Shown here piece by piece: positions 1 to 7,441 of a stretch of 10,887 nucleotides of DNA; the stretch's first letter is position 1; each line of letters begins with the position of its first letter. Under the pieces are notes generated by a model. That model searched no databases and was not told the origin of the DNA. It was given only the letters and a program-made list of their open reading frames with translations. Where the stretch lies: positions 1 through 10,887 of the forward strand of contig JALZUY010000298.1 in NCBI GenBank assembly GCA_023301395.1. The letters run 5' to 3'. The stretch is from Nonlabens sp. (GTDB taxonomy: Bacteria > Bacteroidota > Bacteroidia > Flavobacteriales > Flavobacteriaceae). The translations under genes were made by a program, and so were the position numbers.

Positions 1-11
1 GAGTTTAATTA

Positions 12-1079
12 TTATTCTTCTTTAATAAGGTAAACATAAACTGGAAAGTGATCACTAAATCCGTTTGTGAAATTCCCATTATTATAACTACGTAGAGGAT
101 ATCCTTTATAACGACCAGACTTATTAGTCATAAAACTAGGATTATAAATTCCTGCATGATAATAGAAATAACCACCTTGATCTGCTTGTTTAAGCAATGG
201 ATAAGTCATCATGATCTGGTCAAAGATATTTCCAGCATCGCGATATGACAATGTGTTGTATCCTTCTTTTAACATCTTTAAATAAGGATTATAAATCATT
301 TGCGGCTTTACATCTTTTTGATCCTGTTGTGCGTTTAAGGTAACACTTACACTTTCATTTGTAGGGTCATCATTTAAATCTCCCATGGTAATGATTTTTG
401 CCATAGAATTTGACACATGTAATGAATCTATAATTTGTTTATTTAAAGCGGCAGCAGCTACACGCTTAGCTCTACTTCTCATTTCTCCACCACTACGCGA
501 TGGCCAGTGATTTACTATTAAACTCATGGGATCGCCGTTCAACTCACCTGTCACTACTAGTTGATCTCTTGTAAATGTGCGTTTTCCTGTTGTATTATTT
601 TTTATATCTAAGCGACGTGATTGAGAGTTCTTAACCACAAATTCACTCTTCTTATAAAGTAAAGCAACATCAATTCCACGCCTGTCTGGAGAATCATAGT
701 GCTCTATTCCATAGTCATAATCTCTTAATAATTCATGACTTGCAAGATCTTCAAGAACTTTACGATTTTCAACTTCACAAACACCTATAACAGCTGGAGC
801 TGTTCCAGATTTGTCAGCACCTATTTTTCTAATAACACGTGCCATGTTTGTTAATTTCTTTTGATAAACGTCTTCTCTTAATCCTTCGGCCATTTCCATC
901 ATAGGACTAGCTTCATCATTAATAGTTGGGTCATCCTCAGTGTCATAGAGGTTTTCAAGGTTGTAAAACGCAACAGTTTGAATTTTATACTGCTTTGAAT
1001 TATCCTTATCTTCTTGTGCCTTAGACGCTTTCGCGAAAGCGAAAAAAACAAAAACACTGGTAACTAAGTACTTATACAT
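12..1079 (-). CDS. Secreted endonuclease/exonuclease/phosphatase (EEP) family protein
   Basis: A 355-residue exported metal-dependent phosphoesterase of the EEP (DNase I-like) fold. Residues 1-22 form a signal peptide ending SKAQ. The family motifs appear in order: FYNLENLYD near residues 38-46 (metal-binding N and E), GVCEVEN at 99-105 (catalytic Glu), RGIDVALLY at 135-142, VNHWPSR at 189-195 (catalytic His), MGDLNDDP at 232-239, FDQI at 286-289 and SDHFPVY at 342-348. All key residues seem intact, so the enzyme is probably active. The family includes nucleases, sugar-phosphate phosphatases and sphingomyelinases, so the substrate cannot be read from the sequence. It is divergent from a TonB receptor and lipoprotein pair, which suggests it releases or processes what that pair binds. 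The codons for AFAKA in the signal peptide are supplied by a 16-bp palindromic repeat. The stop lies 11 bases from the window edge, so no terminator is visible. Confidence 0.9.
   Translation of the reverse strand: MYKYLVTSVFVFFAFAKASKAQEDKDNSKQYKIQTVAFYNLENLYDTEDDPTINDEASPMMEMAEGLREDVYQKKLTNMARVIRKIGADKSGTAPAVIGVCEVENRKVLEDLASHELLRDYDYGIEHYDSPDRRGIDVALLYKKSEFVVKNSQSRRLDIKNNTTGKRTFTRDQLVVTGELNGDPMSLIVNHWPSRSGGEMRSRAKRVAAAALNKQIIDSLHVSNSMAKIITMGDLNDDPTNESVSVTLNAQQDQKDVKPQMIYNPYLKMLKEGYNTLSYRDAGNIFDQIMMTYPLLKQADQGGYFYYHAGIYNPSFMTNKSGRYKGYPLRSYNNGNFTNGFSDHFPVYVYLIKEE
1026..1041. repeat. 16-bp perfect palindrome inside a signal-peptide coding region
   Basis: CGCTTTCGCGAAAGCG is identical to its own reverse complement. 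It lies in frame within the nuclease gene and encodes AFAKA (about residues 14-18), at the end of the signal peptide. A related sequence lacking the central CGCGA occurs at 5508-5526. High self-complementarity, GC content above its surroundings and a second variant copy suggest a dispersed palindromic repeat rather than ordinary codon choice. Its genome-wide copy number cannot be judged from this window. Confidence 0.65.
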
Positions 1080-1132
1080 ATTAAAAATTATCTTAAATTA
1101 ACATTATGTAAACATTTATACAAACGCCGCGC

Positions 1133-1140
1133 CAAAGGTA
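1133..1140 (-). promoter_or_regulatory. Putative -7 box (TACCTTTG) for the EEP gene
   Basis: On the minus strand these bases read TACCTTTG, matching the Bacteroidota -7 consensus TAnnTTTG. The box lies 53 bases upstream of the nuclease start codon, which would give a leader of roughly 45 bases. No clear TTG -33 box is present at the expected distance; only T-rich sequence is seen there, so the call rests on the -7 box and its position. Confidence 0.5.
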
Positions 1141-1160
1141 GTGTTAAGATAAGAAAAACG

Positions 1161-1168
1161 TATTTTTG
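1161..1168 (+). promoter_or_regulatory. Putative -7 box (TATTTTTG) for the TonB receptor operon
   Basis: TATTTTTG matches the Bacteroidota -7 consensus TAnnTTTG and lies 37 bases before the receptor start codon. It is 20 bases from the opposing box at 1133-1140, so the two polymerase footprints would overlap. A TTG at -33 is not obvious. Confidence 0.5.
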
Positions 1169-1205
1169 CAGCCGATTAATAATATTATGTTAATAAATAA
1201 ATCTT

Positions 1206-4043
1206 ATGAATAAACAATTTAGCAAGTTGATTCTGTTGATTTTACTGGTCTGTGCCTCCATTGCCAGTGCACAAACTGTAAAAGGTCGAGTAATTGACGA
1301 GACAACCGAAGAACCCATTAAAGGAGCGCTAATTGAGATCCTAGGAACCAAATTTACAGCAACTACTGATGCTGATGGTTACTTTACTTTTGAAAGTGGA
1401 ATCCCTCAAGGAGATCAAAAACTACAAGTGAGTGCTGCTGATCATTTCAATCGTAACCTACCTATAGTAGTAAACTCGACTGTACCGGTAAACATCGACC
1501 CTTTATATTTAAGAGTTGATTACAGTAACCAGGATCAAACCGCTGGTGTTATTTCTCTAACTGAGAATGACCTGTCTGATGATCAAAATGCAGCAAATAA
1601 TGTGTCTGGATTATTACAATCTTCTAGAGATATTTTCCTAAGAGCAGCAGCATTTGATTTTAGTGCGACATTCTTTAGACCTCGTGGTTTAAATAGTGAA
1701 GATGGCCGTGTACTTATAAATGGACTTACCATGAATAAGATATTCTCTGGAAGACCACAATGGAGTAATTGGGGTGGTGTAAATGATTTACAGCGCAATC
1801 AGAATTTCACAATGGGACTATCTGCTGCAGATAATTCATTTGGTGGATTAGGTGGTGTTCAAAGTATAGACATGCGTGCTTCACAACAACGTGAAGGAAG
1901 TCGTATTTCTTACGCATCGGCTAATCGCAGTTATACGGGTCGTTTTATGGCTACTTATAACAGTGGTTTAAAGAATAATGGATGGGCTTATTCTATTACA
2001 GCATCGAGACGTGCAGGTGATGAAGGGTTTGTAGATGGAACTGTTTATGATGCCAATTCTATAGGGATATCAGTAGAGAAAAAAATCAATGAAAATCATT
2101 TCTTGAACTTCACAGGAATGTATACACCTAACCGCCGTGGTAGACAATCTCCTTTAACTCAAGAGATATTTAATTTGAGAGGTAATACTTATAACGCAAA
2201 CTGGGGTTTCCAGGATGGCGCAAAACGTAACAGCCGTATCAGAGAAATTGAAGAACCTATCTTGATGTTAAATCATAACTGGAAAATCAATGATAAAATT
2301 AAATTAAACACAAACGTAGGTTACCAGTTTGGTAAAATAGGAAATACACGTATTGACAACGGTGGAACTCGTTTGATAACTCTCGATGGTCAAGACTCTT
2401 ATATAGGTGGCGCTCGTAATCCTAATGCAGACTATTACCAGAATCTACCTAGTTTCTTTTTACGTAATGGTAATACATCATATGATTTATCTCAAGCTTT
2501 CTTAGCTCAACAAGCCTTTATAAGTAATGGTCAACTGGACTGGGAATCTTTATATAGAGCAAATGCTTCTTTTACTCAACAAGGAGGAACAAGTGTTTAT
2601 GCGATTCAAGAAGATCGTATCGATGATGACTTATTAATGGTAAACACCATTCTTACTGCTGATATAACTGATAATATTTTATTTACAGGTGGATTAAGTT
2701 ACCGTAACTTAAAAAGTGAAAACTATGCTCGCATAGCTGATCTTTTAGGTGGTGGCGGATATCTTGATGTAGATTTCTTTGCTCAAGAATCTCAAGAAGT
2801 AAGCTTAGATGAAGCGGCTCAATCAGATATTAACAACCCTAATCGTATTGCTCGTGAAGGTGATCGTTACAAGTACAACTACGATATTCTTGTAAATGAG
2901 GTTGATGCATTTGCACAAGCTCAATTCAAGACTAAAAAAGTAGATTATTATATCGCTGGTAATGTATCTCAAACATCTTATCAAAGAGATGGAAAGTATC
3001 GAAATGGAAACTTTACAGACAATTCGTTTGGGAAAGGTGAAAAACTAGATTTTACAAACTTTGGTATTAAAGGTGGCGCTACTTATAAATTGAGTGGTAA
3101 GAGTTTTATCGACTTCAATGGTGCATATATTACTGATGCACCAACCATAAGAAGTGCATTCCCTAACGCTAGACAAAACAACAATACGACAACAGGATTA
3201 GAATCTTCTACGGTTTATTCTTCTGATTTATCTTACATCTATCGATCTCCTTTTATTAAGGCAAGATTTACAGGTTACTTCACACAATTCCAGAATGGAA
3301 CTGATGTAGGTTTCTATTTTGTAGAAGGTGTTACTGGTTCTCCTACAGATGGTGGAAATGCTTTTGTACAAGAAATAATGACTAATATCGATCGTCGTAA
3401 TATAGGTGGAGAAATAGGAATAGAAATTCAAGCGACTCCTACTATTGCTTTAAAAGCGGCAGCAGCATTTGGAACTAACACTTTTAGTAACAATCCTAAC
3501 CTATACTTAAACAGTGATGACTTCCCTAATCAGGACTTAACCTTTGGTGATGGAACAACAAACTTAAAAGATTACCACGTAGCTGGTGGACCAGAACGCG
3601 CTTATCAAATAGGTTTTGAATACCGTGATCCCGATTTCTGGTGGGTAGGCGCAACTGCAAACTTCTTTGCAAACTCTTATGTAGATGTAAATGCATTAAG
3701 AAGAACTGAGAACTTTATCACAGACCTAGATGGACTTCCTCTATCAAATTATGATGAAGATATCGCTAGAGATTTACTAAGACAGGAGAAATTCAATCCT
3801 TATGAATTAGTAAACGTGGTAGGTGGTAAATCCTGGAGAATAGGAGATAAATTTGTAGGTTTCTTTGCGACTATTAATAATGTACTCGGTAAAGAGTACA
3901 GAACTGGTGGTTTTGAGCAAGGACGCTTAGCAAATTATCAAGATGTTCTAGATGATCGTAATAATCCAATTGAAGTTTTTGCACCACGTTATTTCTATGG
4001 AAATGGACGTACTTACTACCTTAATGTATACCTAAGATTTTAA
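1206..4043 (+). CDS. TonB-dependent outer-membrane receptor with carboxypeptidase-regulatory-like N-terminal domain
   Basis: A 945-residue outer-membrane receptor that would import a ligand with energy from TonB-ExbBD. Residues 1-23 are a signal peptide ending SASAQ. Residues 24-100 are a CarboxypepD_reg-like beta-sandwich (VKGRVIDETTEEPIKGALIE, then TDADGYFTF), the N-terminal extension typical of Bacteroidota receptors. A plug domain follows at about 115-225, with RPRGLNSEDGRVLINGLTMN and FGGLGGVQSIDMRAS. The rest is a predicted beta-barrel ending in an aromatic strand, YYLNVYLRF. The length is usual for SusC-type and related receptors, but the next gene is not SusD-like, so this is not a standard glycan SusCD pair. 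The stop is 8-32 bases from the start of the DUF5689 lipoprotein, so the two are surely one operon. The ligand is unknown; the neighbouring secreted phosphoesterase makes a phosphorylated or nucleic-acid compound a reasonable guess. Confidence 0.9.
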   Translation: MNKQFSKLILLILLVCASIASAQTVKGRVIDETTEEPIKGALIEILGTKFTATTDADGYFTFESGIPQGDQKLQVSAADHFNRNLPIVVNSTVPVNIDPLYLRVDYSNQDQTAGVISLTENDLSDDQNAANNVSGLLQSSRDIFLRAAAFDFSATFFRPRGLNSEDGRVLINGLTMNKIFSGRPQWSNWGGVNDLQRNQNFTMGLSAADNSFGGLGGVQSIDMRASQQREGSRISYASANRSYTGRFMATYNSGLKNNGWAYSITASRRAGDEGFVDGTVYDANSIGISVEKKINENHFLNFTGMYTPNRRGRQSPLTQEIFNLRGNTYNANWGFQDGAKRNSRIREIEEPILMLNHNWKINDKIKLNTNVGYQFGKIGNTRIDNGGTRLITLDGQDSYIGGARNPNADYYQNLPSFFLRNGNTSYDLSQAFLAQQAFISNGQLDWESLYRANASFTQQGGTSVYAIQEDRIDDDLLMVNTILTADITDNILFTGGLSYRNLKSENYARIADLLGGGGYLDVDFFAQESQEVSLDEAAQSDINNPNRIAREGDRYKYNYDILVNEVDAFAQAQFKTKKVDYYIAGNVSQTSYQRDGKYRNGNFTDNSFGKGEKLDFTNFGIKGGATYKLSGKSFIDFNGAYITDAPTIRSAFPNARQNNNTTTGLESSTVYSSDLSYIYRSPFIKARFTGYFTQFQNGTDVGFYFVEGVTGSPTDGGNAFVQEIMTNIDRRNIGGEIGIEIQATPTIALKAAAAFGTNTFSNNPNLYLNSDDFPNQDLTFGDGTTNLKDYHVAGGPERAYQIGFEYRDPDFWWVGATANFFANSYVDVNALRRTENFITDLDGLPLSNYDEDIARDLLRQEKFNPYELVNVVGGKSWRIGDKFVGFFATINNVLGKEYRTGGFEQGRLANYQDVLDDRNNPIEVFAPRYFYGNGRTYYLNVYLRF

Positions 4044-4051
4044 TAAAATTA

Positions 4052-5497
4052 ATGATGAAATATAAAATGAATAATATGAGAACTTTTCATAAAATAATAG
4101 CGCTAGCGTTTATCGCAGCTATCACATTTTCTTGTGTAGGAGATGATGATTTCACTGTACCTACATTTGATGGTGCAGAAGTTACTATTGACGGTAACAT
4201 CGTAGAATTAAGCACTGTTGCTTCAAGGTTAGCTCAAAGTGGAGATGATACATTTACATTTGAACAATCTACAAGTGGAACAGATGAGTACGTAACTGGA
4301 TATGTAATCTCAGACGATCAAGGAGGAAACTGGTTTAAAGAATTAATCATTCAAGATCAAGCAGAAGACCCGACTGTTGGACTTACTATTTCGATAGATG
4401 TAAATCCATTATTTACTCGCTACGAATTCGGTAGAAAAGTATTTGTAAAATTAACTGGTCTTACAGTAGGTACATCAAATGGTGTTACTACTCTAGGAAT
4501 TGCTGGTTCTGGAAGTGATATAGAGCGTATTGCAGCATCTGCTGAGACGGAAGTGATTACAAGAGATAATGTTGTTGAAGACATCGTTCCTGTTGATGTT
4601 GAGTTTGCAGATTTCTCTGATGCACTTGAATTAATATGGGTACGTGTAAATAATGTGCAATTTGTTGAAGAACAAATCGCACTTTCTTTTGCTGCTGAAT
4701 CTTTTGACCAATTTGATGGTGAGCGTCGTATTAAGAGTTGTAATGATGCATTTGGTGCAACAGCAAACCTTTGGACAAGTACTTTTTCTGACTTTAAAGC
4801 ATTAAACATTCCAGATGGAAAAGGTTCTATAGACGCAGTATTAACTAGAGATTTCTTTGATAATGAGTATGTTCTTTATGTAAATACTCCAGAAGATTTT
4901 GACCTTAACGATCCAGATCGTTGTGATATATCACCTGTCTCTTGTGGTAACGCAGTAGCAGCTGGACCAATAACTTTATTAAGTGAAAACTTTGAAACCC
5001 AATCAACTGGTGCAGCAGCAATGCCAGCAGGATGGACTAACTTCCAGGAAGCAGGAACTGAGACATGGGAAGTGTACACTTCTGGTGGAACAAACGCTTC
5101 ACTTGGTAAAAGTGTACGTGTAGGTTCATTTAACTCAAATGATGCTTCTACAGTAGCATGGTTAATCACTCCAGAATTTGACTTTGATGCTCAAGCAGGT
5201 GAGGTTTTATCTTTTGAAACTTCAAACAGTTTCTCTGATGGGTCTAACATGCAAGCTCTTTACTCTGACGATTGGGATGGAACAACTGCAGGAATTGCAA
5301 CAGCATCATGGAAACCACTTGCAGACGCTACTATCGTAGACGATGGTGAGTTCTTCGGTAACTGGGTATTCTCTGATCACGTATCACTAGATTGTGTTAC
5401 AGGAACAGGTCATGTCGCTTTCCGTTACGACGGTTCAGGAGATTCTGGAACAGACGGTACTTATGAGCTAGATAACATCTCTATGACGAGTAACTAG
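4052..5497 (+). CDS. DUF5689 / choice-of-anchor J surface lipoprotein
   Basis: A putative surface-exposed lipoprotein of 481 residues from the first ATG. In-frame ATGs lie at 4052, 4055, 4067 and 4076. The last gives the most natural lipoprotein signal (MRTFHKIIALAF, then lipobox ITFSC with Cys as residue 20), so the true start may be 4076. The Cys is followed by VGDDD, an acid-rich tract like the Bacteroidota lipoprotein export signal that sends lipoproteins to the outer face. About residues 55-290 resemble DUF5689 (VTGYVISDDQGGNWFKELII, then the RYEFGRKVFVKLTGL segment), a beta-rich region that may be OB-like. About 305-481 resemble a choice-of-anchor J module (MPAGWTNFQ, then WLITPEFDF, ending ELDNISM), common in adhesive or binding proteins. 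No type IX C-terminal sorting domain is seen. It follows the TonB receptor closely and probably acts as its ligand-capturing partner. Domain names are from recognition, not a profile search. Confidence 0.82.
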   Translation: MMKYKMNNMRTFHKIIALAFIAAITFSCVGDDDFTVPTFDGAEVTIDGNIVELSTVASRLAQSGDDTFTFEQSTSGTDEYVTGYVISDDQGGNWFKELIIQDQAEDPTVGLTISIDVNPLFTRYEFGRKVFVKLTGLTVGTSNGVTTLGIAGSGSDIERIAASAETEVITRDNVVEDIVPVDVEFADFSDALELIWVRVNNVQFVEEQIALSFAAESFDQFDGERRIKSCNDAFGATANLWTSTFSDFKALNIPDGKGSIDAVLTRDFFDNEYVLYVNTPEDFDLNDPDRCDISPVSCGNAVAAGPITLLSENFETQSTGAAAMPAGWTNFQEAGTETWEVYTSGGTNASLGKSVRVGSFNSNDASTVAWLITPEFDFDAQAGEVLSFETSNSFSDGSNMQALYSDDWDGTTAGIATASWKPLADATIVDDGEFFGNWVFSDHVSLDCVTGTGHVAFRYDGSGDSGTDGTYELDNISMTSN

Positions 5498-5507
5498 TAA
5501 ATTTATA

Positions 5508-5526
5508 TTTTCGCTTTAAGCGAAAA
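5508..5526. repeat. Palindrome related to the 1026-1041 repeat, with its centre deleted
   Basis: TTTTCGCTTTAAGCGAAAA has 9-base complementary arms around a single T. It is what results when the central CGCGA is removed from the sequence around 1026-1046 (CGCTTT, then AAGCGAAAA). It begins 10 bases after the lipoprotein stop, which is doubled (TAG TAA), and precedes the main terminator. It could add a small hairpin to the 3' end of the mRNA. Confidence 0.5.
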
Positions 5527-5539
5527 CCCAATAAAAAAA

Positions 5540-5568
5540 CCCATTGCAGTTTGCAATGGGTTTTTTTT
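5540..5568. terminator. Rho-independent terminator after the receptor-lipoprotein operon
   Basis: A perfect 9-bp stem (CCCATTGCA and TGCAATGGG) with the loop GTT is followed by eight T. Seven A precede the stem, so it could also work on the opposite strand. It lies 42 bases after the lipoprotein stop and closes the plus-strand operon. Confidence 0.9.
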
Positions 5569-5616
5569 GTGTTTATGGCATTTCTAATTAATTTTCATCA
5601 TAAAATAGTGGGCTGA

Positions 5617-5758
5617 GTTAAAAAACTAGAGACAGCTTTTAATTACATCCTTTACAATCCCATTGATGCAGGTTATGTGAAGCATGAATGAATGGATACA
5701 TAGTAACGCCAGCACTTATATGGATAATGAAATTTGTCCTATTAAAATCATCAAATGA
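5617..5758 (+). pseudogene. C-terminal remnant of a REP-associated (IS200-like, Y1) transposase, frameshifted
   Basis: In one frame 5617-5688 reads VKKLETAFNYILYNPIDAGY, then VKHE and a stop. In the next frame 5690-5755 reads EWIHSNASTYMDNEICPIKI, then IK and a stop. Joined, these match the C-terminal signature of REP-associated tyrosine transposases (RAYT, TnpA_REP): YIHxNPVxAGxV, then a xxWxxSSAxxY stretch. About 45 residues survive. A one-base shift at about 5688-5690 separates the halves, and the N-terminal HUH and catalytic Tyr region is absent; the sequence just upstream is the neighbouring operon's terminator. The product would be inactive. Such transposases are linked to short palindromic (REP) sequences, which matters because a long palindrome starts 75 bases downstream. 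Recognition is by motif only, with no search run. Confidence 0.6.
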
Positions 5759-5832
5759 TATGACTAGATTTGATTACAAATATAAAATCATAACTATATT
5801 AATATTATCTTCATACTGTTGCGTTTTTAAAA

Positions 5833-5887
5833 GCACATTATAAATGCTACATTTAAGCAAACGCGTTGCAATCTAATATCCGCAAGT
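5833..5887. repeat. Left inverted repeat arm flanking the IS1380-family element
   Basis: This 55-bp arm matches the reverse complement of 7442-7498. The inner 27 bases agree at 26 positions (ACGCGTTGCAATCTAATATC and on to CCGCAAGT). The outer 19 agree at 17 (GCACATTATAAATGCTACA against GCGCATTACAAATGCTACA). The segment between them is divergent and two bases shorter on this side. The part from 5880 (CCGCAAGT) is probably the IS tip; 5833-5879 may be target sequence. Confidence 0.8.
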
Positions 5888-6059
5888 CTACTCAATTTAA
5901 GCTTTCTAAATTTTCTCAAGCTATTTATAGGGTTCATTGAGTATATATTTCTCTTTTTTGCAAGTTTATTTTTACTAAGAAGATGTATTTTCTCCATTGA
6001 AGATTTTAACCTTCCTTCAAATTATTCAAAAAGAGAAAGAGCGTTTTGCGACTTTAAGA

Positions 6060-7352
6060 TCATGTTTTAAAGTTTATTTTCCCATATAGTTTGAGCTTAT
6101 TTTGTCTTGCTGTACGTATCCATTTAGCTGGAATACATATGAATCGGAATACAAATTTTTTTACTCTAAAACTCTTTTTAAGTCCCTCAACTTTTCTTGA
6201 AAAACTCTTAATTATATAACCATAAAGGTTTCTACAAATTGCTGTAAAAATTAGGAACACTGTGTTTTCCTCCAGTTTTGAAAAAGGTAAGCTCTTCCAG
6301 CCAAAATCGTTTTTGAGGACATCAAACTCTCTTTCAGCGGCACCTCTTTGATTATAAAAATTAACTATTTGATCTTCTGTTTTTAGTTTATCATTAGTGA
6401 TTACCGCAGAATAATTATAATCCTCGCCAGTGAATACACTAATCTGGCCATCTCTTCTTTTAGTTTTAGTTACTACGAGTCTATATTCTCTTACTTTATG
6501 CTCTTTTTTATTCCTCTTGGCTATACTTTCAAAAGGTGAATAAGACGTTTCACCGCGATATGACTCTTCATTCCCTACTTGTACTTTTTTCCAATATTTG
6601 ATCGTAGCAATTGCTGTTGCTAGAGTTTGATTACTATTAGCACGTAAATAGAAGTTCTGAACATTTTTTTGAATTAAATCAATAACATCTAATTGATAGG
6701 AAGCCCCATCAGCTCTAAAATTGGTTATTTCTATATTTTGATCTTGTAAAAGTTCAAACATTCTAGTTAATGTTTGAAACTGTAGAGTCTTTGCGTCACT
6801 ATTTCCATTTCTATTTTCAATAAAAACAACTTTACTTCCCATTACTGCCACTCCTGGGGAATAGCCTAATTCTTTCTTATACGTCCTTTTAGCATCTGCT
6901 TTTTTAGTGTATAAAATAGTATTATCATAATCTAAAGTTTGTTCAGAATTAAACTGATTAAACAATTTTAATATTCTGATATTTAGAATATTTAAATCTC
7001 TGTTAATACTAAATTGATGCAAACTTTTTCCTCTAGGAACACTGAAAACATCAAATGGTAAAGCAAGTTCTTTAAACCTATTCAGTACCCTATCAGGACT
7101 TGGTAAGTTACAATATGGAATATTTGATAAAGCACTTTTTAGATTCCCAGATAAATCTTCAACACAGTCTGCACCACACAAATAAATAGACCAGAAAGAA
7201 TATAATATATCCTTCCAACCATACTTACTCTGAGGTGCTAAATCAGGTAATGACTCACTTAGAAGCTTATCTAAATTTTTGATATCGAACTCTTCTAAAA
7301 CAAAATTTAATCCTCCAAAAGGAGTTATACCGCTAGATTGTACTATTTTCAT
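6060..7352 (-). CDS. IS1380-family transposase
   Basis: A 430-residue DDE transposase of full family length. The catalytic acids are visible: Asp143 in LDYDNT, Asp215 in FRADGA, and Glu340 or Glu342 in YNQRGAAEREFDVLKNDFGW, the family's C-terminal signature, followed by LPFSKLEENTVFLIF at 355-369. The N-terminal third, with TPFGGLNFV at 10-18, fits the usual DNA-binding region. No frameshift or internal stop is seen, so the element could still be mobile. The stop lies 180 bases inside the left tip and the start 90 bases inside the right tip. No convincing TAnnTTTG promoter or ribosome-binding site precedes the start, so expression may be low or depend on outside transcription. Confidence 0.93.
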   Translation of the reverse strand: MKIVQSSGITPFGGLNFVLEEFDIKNLDKLLSESLPDLAPQSKYGWKDILYSFWSIYLCGADCVEDLSGNLKSALSNIPYCNLPSPDRVLNRFKELALPFDVFSVPRGKSLHQFSINRDLNILNIRILKLFNQFNSEQTLDYDNTILYTKKADAKRTYKKELGYSPGVAVMGSKVVFIENRNGNSDAKTLQFQTLTRMFELLQDQNIEITNFRADGASYQLDVIDLIQKNVQNFYLRANSNQTLATAIATIKYWKKVQVGNEESYRGETSYSPFESIAKRNKKEHKVREYRLVVTKTKRRDGQISVFTGEDYNYSAVITNDKLKTEDQIVNFYNQRGAAEREFDVLKNDFGWKSLPFSKLEENTVFLIFTAICRNLYGYIIKSFSRKVEGLKKSFRVKKFVFRFICIPAKWIRTARQNKLKLYGKINFKT

Positions 7353-7395
7353 ATTGTGTTTATAAGCATCACTAATTTAAGTGAAAACACAAAAT

Positions 7396-7426
7396 CCGCA
7401 AAGTGTTTATTGATAATGCTTTGCGG
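7396..7426. repeat. Subterminal hairpin upstream of the transposase gene
   Basis: CCGCAAAG (7396-7403) and CTTTGCGG (7419-7426) form a perfect 8-bp stem with a 15-base loop. The core CCGCAA/TTGCGG is the same as in the proposed IS tips at 5880 and 7449, so this looks like a set of transposase-binding repeats. It would lie in the leader of the transposase mRNA or overlap its promoter, where bound transposase or the hairpin could limit expression. Confidence 0.55.
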
Positions 7427-7441
7427 TATTTTTGACTATAA

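Noticed and set aside
4420..4809. Antisense open frame of about 129 codons inside the lipoprotein gene
   Set aside because: It has no recognisable domain or start signal and lies wholly opposite a convincing gene; similar antisense frames at 1583-1798, 3228-3431 and 4876-5169 were rejected for the same reason.
1206..5497. Receptor and lipoprotein pair as a SusCD glycan-uptake system
   Set aside because: The lipoprotein shows DUF5689 and choice-of-anchor J features and none of the SusD TPR features, and no glycoside hydrolase is nearby.
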